6,421 nucleotides of DNA from Spyradocola merdavium (lineage in GTDB: Bacteria; Bacillota; Clostridia; Christensenellales; UBA1750), in contig DVIM01000029.1 in NCBI GenBank assembly GCA_018711265.1, positions 1 to 6,421 on the forward strand, in the 5' to 3' direction. The notes beneath the pieces were generated by a model that was given only the letters and a program-made list of their open reading frames with translations, was not told the DNA's origin and made no database searches. Positions 1 to 5,153 of this stretch are shown one piece after another; the first letter of the stretch is position 1; every line of letters starts with the position of its first letter. A program made the translations under genes and the position numbers.

Positions 1-333
1 CCAGTCCGTCTATAACGCCCTTTTCTGGCCCTTGAATGAATACCTGCAGCCTTACAACACTTGTGGGCCAGATTGTGAGAAAACACCCACCCCGTTTCCA
101 AAGACACATCGCGAGCCAGACGATGATCCCCGTGAGAAGGATGCTTTTCATGGGCAGCTTGCAGCAACCGGGTCAGTTCCTCTCTGTCTCTTTCATAGCG
201 GTTCATTTTCCCTTGCCGCCACTTGTAGTAGCCAGAGCGATTTACACCCATGACTCGGCATAGAAAACTGACCGGATATTTTCCTTTTTTCCTCTTTGCT
301 CCATTTCCGATGTGGTGTCCCTTTCTTTCCCAT
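1..333 (-). pseudogene. IS3-family transposase, orfA internally deleted and joined to orfB, truncated by window edge
   Basis: Reading leftward, an ATG at 333-331 preceded by AGGAGG (346-341) starts MGKKGTPHRKWSKEEK, which matches the start of IS3-family OrfA. That frame stops at 195-193. From about 290 a different frame is open to the window edge and reads KYPVSFLCRVMGVNRSGYYKW, then a segment around HPSHGDHRLARDV and NLAHKCCKAAGIHSRARK. This is the N-terminus of OrfB with its HTH_21-type region. OrfA is normally about 100 residues, but only about 17 remain, so most of it has been deleted, including the rest of the helix-turn-helix and the leucine zipper. The OrfB frame is +1 to the OrfA stub, so ordinary -1 slippage would not join them. 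The DDE catalytic core would lie beyond position 1. Probably inactive. Confidence 0.8.
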
Positions 334-369
334 TTCCTTCCCTCCTTTTTCTCTGATTTTACTACGAAA

Positions 370-405
370 AAAGTAGACACTCACACTTTTGTAAGTGTCT
401 ACTTT
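370..405 (-). terminator. Hairpin with T-run at the IS end, likely stops leftward transcription
   Basis: The arms AAAGTAGACACT (370-381) and AGTGTCTACTTT (394-405) are perfectly complementary over 12 bp with a 12-base loop. On the minus strand the hairpin is followed by three more T residues, giving T6 at 372-367. It lies downstream of the thioesterase stop and upstream of the transposase start. It could therefore end the met operon transcript and shield the IS from outside transcription. It may also form part of the IS terminal repeat. Confidence 0.6.
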
Positions 406-417
406 CATTTTACAGAT

Positions 418-447
418 GCATCGCCGCTGGCGAGGCCTTCTTTTTTT
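418..447 (+). terminator. Stem-loop with T-rich tail on the plus strand, probable remnant of the operon terminator
   Basis: GCATCGCC (418-425) pairs with GGCGAGGC (429-436) with one A-G mismatch and a GCT loop. On the plus strand it is followed by CTTCTTTTTTT. On the minus strand the A-run precedes the stem, as in bidirectional terminators, but the expected downstream T-run is missing and the putative IS tip begins four bases beyond the stem. The IS may have inserted beside or into this terminator. Confidence 0.5.
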
Positions 448-901
448 ATTTTGCGCTCTCCTCGGTTGCCCGGTCGCGCTCGATCTGCACTTGGAGGATT
501 TCGTCCAGCTCCGGGCAGGCGCGGCGCAGCCGCAGGGGCATGCCGGTCTTGCTGTCCAGGAACGCGTGGGTCGATTCGCCGGCTGCGCGCTCCTGGCCGG
601 TCGCGGCGTCCTCCACGCGGTAGGCCACGGAGAGCTTGACGCCGTTGTAGGCCGTCAGGCGCACGCGGATGCGCGCGGTCTCGCCGTAGCGCACGGGCCG
701 GCGGTATGCGCAGGCGACGGAGAGGACGGGGCTTGCGATCCCCTCCGCCTCCAGCCGCGCGTAGGGCAGGCCCACGGCCTCCATCCACTCGGCGCGCGCC
801 TCCTCAAACCAGCGGATGTAGTTCGAGTGGTGCACGACGCCCATCTGATCCGTCTCGTAATACTGCACCTTGTGCAGGGTTCCCTCTTCCAGCGCGCTCA
901 T
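446..901 (-). CDS. Acyl-CoA thioesterase, 4HBT / YbgC-FadM type hotdog fold
   Basis: A 151-residue protein of the 4-hydroxybenzoyl-CoA thioesterase family, expected to hydrolyse acyl-CoA thioesters to free acid and CoA in the cytosol. The family signature is clear at residues 14-36: YYETDQMGVVHHSNYIRWFEE with catalytic Asp18, followed by the long hotdog helix. The later strand region (about 60-115, CAYRRPVRYGE, then HAFLDSKTGMPLRL) and the length match single-domain YbgC/FadM-like enzymes. The true substrate cannot be read from sequence. The start ATG (901-899) overlaps the metH stop in ATGA, and a purine-rich GGAGGG lies at 910-905, so translation is probably coupled to metH. It is the last gene of the met operon; the TAA stop (448-446) lies against the terminator hairpin. 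Its link to methionine synthesis is unknown. Confidence 0.9.
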   Translation of the reverse strand: MSALEEGTLHKVQYYETDQMGVVHHSNYIRWFEEARAEWMEAVGLPYARLEAEGIASPVLSVACAYRRPVRYGETARIRVRLTAYNGVKLSVAYRVEDAATGQERAAGESTHAFLDSKTGMPLRLRRACPELDEILQVQIERDRATEESAK

Positions 902-3327
902 GCGCCCTCCCCCTCTCCGGAAAACAGCCGCTGCGCATAGCCCACGGAGGCCATCGCGTCCTTCCCATAGAAGTCCGCGCCGATGCGGCGGGCGTATTCC
1001 TCGTTGAGCACCGCGCCGCCGACCATCACGCGGCAGTCCGGCGCCTCGCGCCGCAGGAGCGCGATGGTCTGCTCCATGCTGCGCACGGTCGTCGTCATCA
1101 GCGCGGAAAGGCCCACCAGGCGGATGCCCTGCGCCTGCACCGCCGCAAGCACCGTCTCCGGCGCGACGTCCTTGCCCAGGTCCACCACGTCAAAGCCGTA
1201 GTTTTCCAGCAGGACCTTGACGATGTTCTTGCCGATGTCGTGGATGTCGCCCTGGACCGTGGCCAGGACCACCGCGCCCTTCTTCTCCGGCGCGCCGCCC
1301 GTGCGCGACATGTGCGCCTGCAGCAGGGCAAAGGCCGCCTTTGCCGCTTCCGCGCTCATCAGCAGCTGCGGCAAAAACAGCGTCCCCGCCTCGAACCGCG
1401 CGCCCACGCGGTCCAGCGCGGGCATGAGCTGTCCCTCGATGACGCGCAGCGGCGCCTCGCCCGCGTCCAGGCAGGCCTGCGTGCAGGCGAGGGCCGCGTC
1501 CTTGAGGCCCTGCTCCACCGCGCGGGAGAGGCCCTCCGCCGGGGTCGGGGCTGTCTGCGCAGGCTGCGTGCCCGGCGCGGGCAGCGGGCCCGGCGCGGAC
1601 TGCGTGCCCGGCCCGGGCTGCTCCTCGGCGGCAAAGGCGATGTAGCGGCTACACTGGGCGTCCGCGCCGGTCAGCGCCAGCGACGCGCGGAAGGCGCGCA
1701 TCATGGCCTCGCTCATGGGGTTGAGGATGGCGGCGTCCAGGCCCGCGGCCAGCGCCATGGTCAGGAACGCGGCGTTGACCGTCTCCCGCTGGGGCAGGCC
1801 GAAGGAGATGTTCGAAACGCCCAGCACCGTGCGCACGCCCAGCTCCTGCTTGCAGCGGCGCAGCGCCTCCAGCGTCACGCGCGCGTTGTCGGACCCCGTG
1901 GAGATGGTCATCGTCAGCGCGTCCAGCACGAGGTTCCGGCGCGGGATGCCGAGGTCCTCCGCCGCGCGCACGATGCGCCGCGCGATCTCCACGCGGCCTT
2001 CCGCCGTCTCCGGGATGCCGCCCTCGTCCAGCAGCAGGCCGACCACGACCCCGCCGTATTTCTTGGCCAGGGGCAGGACCTTCTCCAGGGACTCGCGCTT
2101 GCCGGACACGGAGTTGAGCAGCGGGATTCCGTTGCAGCGGCGCAGCGCCGCCTCCATGGCCGCCGGGCTCGCGGTGTCGATCTGCACGGGCAGGTCGCAG
2201 ACGGCCTGCACGGCCTGCACGGCCTCGGGCAGCAGCGCCTCCTCGTCGATGTCCGGCAGGCCGACGTTGACGTCCAGCACGTCCGCGCCGCGCTCGGCCT
2301 GCTGCACGGCCTCCTGCTGCAAAAGGCCGATGTCGCGGCTGCGCAGCGCGCGCTTGAGGCGCGGCTTGCCCGTGGGGTTGATCCGCTCGCCGATGACGAT
2401 GGGCGCCAGCGACAGGTCCACCGCGCGGCTGCCGGAGGTGACGACCGGGCCGCCCGCCTTCTCCGGCAGGGGCTTTGGCGCGATTTCCCGGCAGGCCGCG
2501 GCCATGGCCGCGATGTGCGCCGGGGTCGTGCCGCAGCAGCCGCCGACCATCCACGCGCCCGCGCCGCAGATCTCCGCCATCGCCGCGGCGAATTCCTCCG
2601 GGCTGACGTCGTAGTGCGCGACGCCCCCCTCCTCCCGCGGCAGGCCCGCGTTCGGCTGCACGAGCAGGGGCAGGTCCGTCGCCGCGCGCAGCGCCGCCAT
2701 CTGCCGGAGCATCTCCCGCGGGCCCAGGCCGCAGTTCATGCCCATGGCCATGACCCCCAGGCCCTCCAGCAGGGCCGCGACGACCTGCACGTCCGCGCCG
2801 CTGAGCAGGCGCCCCGCCTCGTCCAGCGTCACGGTCGCAAGGACCGGCAGGCCCGCCTCCTTGGCCGCGAGGACCGCGGCCTTGAGCTCGTAGGCGTCGC
2901 TCATCGTCTCCACGAGCGCCAGGTCCGCGCCCGCCGCGCGGCCGGCCTGCGCCGCCTGCGCGTAGAGCGCGACCGCGTCCGCAAAGTCCAGGTCGCCATA
3001 CGGCCGCAGGAGCCGGCCCGTGGGCCCGAGGTCCAGCGCGACCAGGCCCCGGCCCGCCTTGCGCACCGCCGCCCGCGCGATCTCCACGCCCGCGCGCACG
3101 ACGGCGGCGGCGTCCTCTCCATATTTCAGGGCGTTCGCGCCGAACGTGTTCGTCGTCACGACGTCCGCGCCCGCCGCGAGGTACGCCTCGTGGATCGCCT
3201 GCACGTCCTCGGGCCGGGTCAGGTTCCACGTCTCCGGCAGCTCGCCGGGCGCAAGGCCCCGCGCCTGCAGCTGCGTGCCCATCGCGCCGTCCAGCAGGAC
3301 GATGCGCTTGCCCAATTCCTTCAGCAT
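898..3327 (-). CDS. metH: Cobalamin-dependent methionine synthase lacking the AdoMet reactivation domain
   Basis: An 809-residue cytosolic enzyme that transfers the methyl group of 5-methyltetrahydrofolate through cobalamin to homocysteine, giving methionine. The homocysteine module (about 1-290) has LDGAMGTQLQ at 12-21 and the zinc cysteines C199 (MNCG), C264 and C265 (GGCCGT). The pterin-binding module (about 305-560) has GERINPTG at 313-320 and LDVNVG at 351-356. A proline/glycine-rich linker covers about 567-597. The B12 cap (about 600-680) and B12-binding domain follow, with DxHxxG as D694, H696 (lower cobalt ligand) and G699, then SAL at 741-743 and GG at 770-771. The E. coli enzyme is about 1,230 residues; here the C-terminal reactivation domain is absent and supplied by the gene just upstream. 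The start ATG at 3327 was chosen because LDGAMGTQ follows at the usual distance and TCCTCC (GGAGGA on the minus strand, 3339-3334) lies six bases upstream. It overlaps the upstream gene by 7 bases. Confidence 0.96.
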   Translation of the reverse strand: MLKELGKRIVLLDGAMGTQLQARGLAPGELPETWNLTRPEDVQAIHEAYLAAGADVVTTNTFGANALKYGEDAAAVVRAGVEIARAAVRKAGRGLVALDLGPTGRLLRPYGDLDFADAVALYAQAAQAGRAAGADLALVETMSDAYELKAAVLAAKEAGLPVLATVTLDEAGRLLSGADVQVVAALLEGLGVMAMGMNCGLGPREMLRQMAALRAATDLPLLVQPNAGLPREEGGVAHYDVSPEEFAAAMAEICGAGAWMVGGCCGTTPAHIAAMAAACREIAPKPLPEKAGGPVVTSGSRAVDLSLAPIVIGERINPTGKPRLKRALRSRDIGLLQQEAVQQAERGADVLDVNVGLPDIDEEALLPEAVQAVQAVCDLPVQIDTASPAAMEAALRRCNGIPLLNSVSGKRESLEKVLPLAKKYGGVVVGLLLDEGGIPETAEGRVEIARRIVRAAEDLGIPRRNLVLDALTMTISTGSDNARVTLEALRRCKQELGVRTVLGVSNISFGLPQRETVNAAFLTMALAAGLDAAILNPMSEAMMRAFRASLALTGADAQCSRYIAFAAEEQPGPGTQSAPGPLPAPGTQPAQTAPTPAEGLSRAVEQGLKDAALACTQACLDAGEAPLRVIEGQLMPALDRVGARFEAGTLFLPQLLMSAEAAKAAFALLQAHMSRTGGAPEKKGAVVLATVQGDIHDIGKNIVKVLLENYGFDVVDLGKDVAPETVLAAVQAQGIRLVGLSALMTTTVRSMEQTIALLRREAPDCRVMVGGAVLNEEYARRIGADFYGKDAMASVGYAQRLFSGEGEGA

Positions 3328-3992
3328 CTCTCTTCCTCCGATTCGTCGTTGTTCTTCTCCTGCCGGAAGGGGCAGTCCCTCCGCGCGCAGGTCTTGCAGG
3401 GGGGCGCGGGGTCCGGCGCGTCCGCCCGGCCCGCCCCCGGGGGCCGCAACCCCTGCACGTAGAGCAGGGACTTTGCGGGCACGAGCATCCCGGCGCCGGT
3501 TCCGGCCACGCCCAGGCGCCGCCGCGCGTCGATCAGGTCCAGCAGCGCCTGCTGGCCGCCGAGGGGAAAGCCCGCGTACCCGGGCGCGGTCGCCGCGCCC
3601 CGGCACAGGCCCGCCGCCTCCGCCGCGCCGCGCAGGGCGCGGGCCGCCGCCTCCTCCACCAGGGCAGAGGCGCAGGCGTCCAGCATCAGGGCCCAGGCCA
3701 TGTCCTGCACCTGGGCGCGGGCGAGGAGCCGGTCCGCGGCCTGGCCGAGCGTGGCGCAGATAAGGGCCGCCGTGCCGCAGCCCCGGAGCGCGCGGGCCAG
3801 CGCCTCGCCCGCGATGTCGCGCCCGCCGATGCGCGCGCCCCGCTCCCCCGCCCGGCAGGGCAGCAGGCGGAAGCAGGACCGCGGCGGCGCCTCCCGCAGG
3901 AGCAGGTCCAGCGCGCGGCGCAGCGCAGGCAGCCCCTCCGCCCCGCTCTGCGCGTAGCGCGCGGCGCGGCGGAGCACCGCATCCTCCGTCAT
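3321..3992 (-). CDS. Stand-alone methionine synthase (MetH) reactivation-domain protein
   Basis: A 223-residue protein resembling the vitamin-B12-dependent methionine synthase activation domain. It is expected to bind AdoMet and MetH and support reductive re-methylation of cob(II)alamin. Visible family features are LDACASALVEEAA (104-116), PGYAGFPLGGQQALLDLIDARRRLG (137-161) and MLVPAKSL (169-176). A C-terminal CxxCxxxxC cluster (C199, C202, C207, then PFR) is followed by an acidic tail ending in C223. One oddity: the RxxxGY motif that contacts AdoMet in E. coli MetH reads A134-TAP-G138-Y139 here, so the arginine is missing; the nearest Arg is R131. The ATG (3992-3990) overlaps the metF stop in ATGA with no strong separate Shine-Dalgarno site, so coupling to metF is likely. 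Its stop overlaps the metH start. Thermotoga maritima also keeps this domain on a separate protein from a short MetH. Confidence 0.88.
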   Translation of the reverse strand: MTEDAVLRRAARYAQSGAEGLPALRRALDLLLREAPPRSCFRLLPCRAGERGARIGGRDIAGEALARALRGCGTAALICATLGQAADRLLARAQVQDMAWALMLDACASALVEEAAARALRGAAEAAGLCRGAATAPGYAGFPLGGQQALLDLIDARRRLGVAGTGAGMLVPAKSLLYVQGLRPPGAGRADAPDPAPPCKTCARRDCPFRQEKNNDESEEERC

Positions 3993-4861
3993 GCCCGGGG
4001 CTCGAAGATCTCCGAGAGGTTGTCCAGGATCTTGGCCGCGATCTCGGGCTGGTTCATGGTGTAGATGTGCACGTGGCCGACGCCGTTGGCGATCAGGTCG
4101 ATGATCTGCTCCGTGCAGTAGGCGATGCCGGCCTGGCGCATGGCGCGCGGGTCCTCGCCGAAGCGGTCGACGATGGCGGCAAAGCGCGGCGGCAGCGCCG
4201 TGCCGGACAGGCGGCAGATGCGGCGGATCTGCTTGCCGTTCGTCACGGGCATGACGCCGGCGATCACCGGCACGCGGATGCCCGCGGCCTGCGCGCGGTA
4301 GAGGAAGTTGTAGAGGATGTTGTTGTCAAAGAACATCTGCGTGGTGAGGAAGTCCACGCCGCTGTCCACCTTGCGGCGCAGGTTGTCCATGTCCTGCCGG
4401 CGGTTGGCGGACTCGGGATGGCCCTCCGGGTAGCAGGCCGCGCCGATGCAGAAGCCGCCGAAGGCGCGGATGTCCGCGATGAGCTCGTCCGCGTGGCGGT
4501 ATTGATCCGGCAGGGGGAAGGCCGCGTCCTTGGGGATGTCCCCGCGCAGGGCGAGCACGTTCTCGATTCCGCGCTCGCGCAGCTGGGTCAGGACCTGGTG
4601 CACGCCCTCCTTTGTGGAGGAAACGCACGTCAGGTGCGCCAGGGCCGGGACGCCGCAGCGCTCGACCTCGCTGGCGACCTCCGCGGTGAAGGCGGAGGTG
4701 CCGCCCCCCGCGCCGTATGTCACGGAGATGAACGTCGGGCGCAGGGCCGCGACCTTGCGCGCGATCTCCTTGTACTCGGAGAGCAGCCTCCCCTCCTTGG
4801 GCGGGAACAGCTCGCAGGAGAGCGTTACCTCCCGTTCCTTCAGGCACTGGCGAATCAACAT
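3989..4861 (-). CDS. metF: 5,10-methylenetetrahydrofolate reductase
   Basis: A 290-residue FAD-dependent enzyme that reduces 5,10-methylene-THF to 5-methyl-THF, the methyl donor for MetH. Family landmarks are CELFPPKEG (16-24, with the catalytic Glu at 17), ISVTYGAGGGTS (45-56), HLTC (76-79), LALRGDIP (103-110, with the conserved flavin-site Asp107), DFLTTQMFFDN (170-180) and GVGHVHIYTMN (260-270). Length is close to the 296 residues of E. coli MetF, and the fold should be a single TIM barrel. An in-frame ATG at 4900 would add 13 residues but overlaps the -10 box of the promoter. The start at 4861 (MLIRQCLKER) is therefore preferred, with AAGGA about 12 bases upstream serving as a somewhat distant Shine-Dalgarno site. 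First gene of the operon; it overlaps the activation gene by 4 bases. Confidence 0.95.
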   Translation of the reverse strand: MLIRQCLKEREVTLSCELFPPKEGRLLSEYKEIARKVAALRPTFISVTYGAGGGTSAFTAEVASEVERCGVPALAHLTCVSSTKEGVHQVLTQLRERGIENVLALRGDIPKDAAFPLPDQYRHADELIADIRAFGGFCIGAACYPEGHPESANRRQDMDNLRRKVDSGVDFLTTQMFFDNNILYNFLYRAQAAGIRVPVIAGVMPVTNGKQIRRICRLSGTALPPRFAAIVDRFGEDPRAMRQAGIAYCTEQIIDLIANGVGHVHIYTMNQPEIAAKILDNLSEIFEPRA

Positions 4862-4898
4862 GTGCGCATTCCATCCTTTCGCAAAGACTTTTTCTCTC

Positions 4899-4927
4899 AT
4901 TATACACCGAGCCGGGCGGCGGTGCAA
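4899..4927 (-). promoter_or_regulatory. Sigma-70-type promoter of the metF-metH operon
   Basis: On the minus strand a -35 box TTGCAC (4927-4922) and a perfect -10 box TATAAT (4904-4899) are separated by exactly 17 bases. The predicted start of transcription, about seven bases past the -10, gives a leader of roughly 30 bases before the metF ATG at 4861. That leaves no room for a SAM (S-box) or cobalamin riboswitch, so any control must act at the promoter or by a route not visible here. Confidence 0.75.
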
Positions 4928-4947
4928 ACGCCCGCTCGGCATTTTTT
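4907..4947 (+). terminator. GC-rich dyad over the metF -35 region, terminator-like on the plus strand
   Basis: CCGAGC (4907-4912) pairs with GCTCGG (4934-4939) and GGGCG (4914-4918) with CGCCC (4929-4933). This gives 11 bp with one bulged C and a 10-base loop, followed on the plus strand by CATTTTTT (T6 at 4942-4947). In form it is a rho-independent terminator for rightward transcription, which would stop antisense reads through metF before the oxidoreductase promoter. The same dyad covers the -35 box and spacer of the metF promoter, so it could instead be an operator. Confidence 0.45.
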
Positions 4948-4973
4948 GCATGGGGCGCGGACCGGGCCTTTCC

Positions 4974-5084
4974 CTGTCGAACGCTGTCGATTTCGCTTGG
5001 ATTCTACTGAAAATCCGCCAAAATCGCTTGAAATCGCACAGAAAATAAAAACATTTTCTGAAATTTCGAAAATTTACGGAAAAA
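4974..5084. repeat. Helically phased short repeats and A-tracts in the divergent intergenic region
   Basis: CTGTCGA occurs at 4974 and 4984, GATT at 4990 and 5000, and AAATC at 5011, 5021 and 5031, all at 10-base steps. A- and A/T-tracts continue at about 5042-5045, 5047-5051, 5054-5057, 5061-5066, 5069-5075 and 5080-5084, near one per helical turn. Such phasing is known to give intrinsic DNA curvature. The stretch contains no gene and is much more AT-rich than its surroundings. Confidence 0.5.
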
Positions 5085-5088
5085 CCTC

Positions 5089-5117
5089 TTTCCCTTTGCC
5101 GCCTTCGGGAGTATAAT
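5089..5117 (+). promoter_or_regulatory. Probable promoter of the oxidoreductase gene
   Basis: A perfect -10 box TATAAT lies at 5112-5117, about 37 bases before the ATG at 5154. The best -35 at correct spacing is TTTCCC (5089-5094, 17-base spacer), a poor match to TTGACA. A weak -35 behind an A-tract-rich upstream region would fit activation by curvature, by an UP-like element or by a bound activator. That last point is inference. Confidence 0.55.
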
Positions 5118-5153
5118 GACCCCCATAAGCATATGATATGGGAGGAATTGGGT

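Larger units (their letters stand above)
1..414 (-). mobile_element. IS3-family insertion sequence, one end, partial and degenerate
   Basis: The left 414 bases look like the 5' end of an IS3-family element read on the minus strand. It holds an orfA start with its own ribosome binding site, a fused orfB N-terminus, and an end region with a 12-bp perfect inverted repeat. The likely tip is the TG at 414-413 (minus strand TGTAAAATGAAAG...). The exact tip is inferred, because the other end and the target duplication lie outside the window. Base composition is clearly less GC-rich than the flanking genes, which fits a transferred element. The element continues past position 1. Confidence 0.75.

Noticed and set aside
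32..263. Small plus-strand frames in the IS region
   Set aside because: They lie antisense to the recognisable IS3 OrfB sequence and have no ribosome binding site or known domain.
370..405. CRISPR-like or attachment-site repeat
   Set aside because: There is a single inverted repeat with no repeat-spacer series and no integrase; it fits an IS end or terminator.
2202..2226. Tandem 9-base CGGCCTGCA repeat inside metH
   Set aside because: It encodes a short AVQAVQAV helix in a conserved region and is most simply codon-level repetition in a GC-rich gene.
706..3462. Very long plus-strand open frame opposite metH (918 codons)
   Set aside because: It is a shadow of the GC-rich metH frame: rich in Arg, Ala, Gly and His, with no recognisable domain, while the minus strand encodes a full MetH.
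3328..3606. N-terminal extension of the metH frame back to an ATG at 3606
   Set aside because: The extension reads through the activation gene in another frame and has low-complexity Arg/Gly/Pro content. A good ribosome binding site sits before the ATG at 3327, and the MetH family begins there.
4862..4951. N-terminal extension of metF to ATGs at 4900 or 4951
   Set aside because: The ATG at 4900 overlaps the -10 box and the one at 4951 lies upstream of the promoter; MetF homology starts after 4861.
4067..5116. Plus-strand frame across metF and the intergenic region
   Set aside because: Shadow of metF; it runs into non-coding AT-rich DNA and has no recognisable domain or ribosome binding site.
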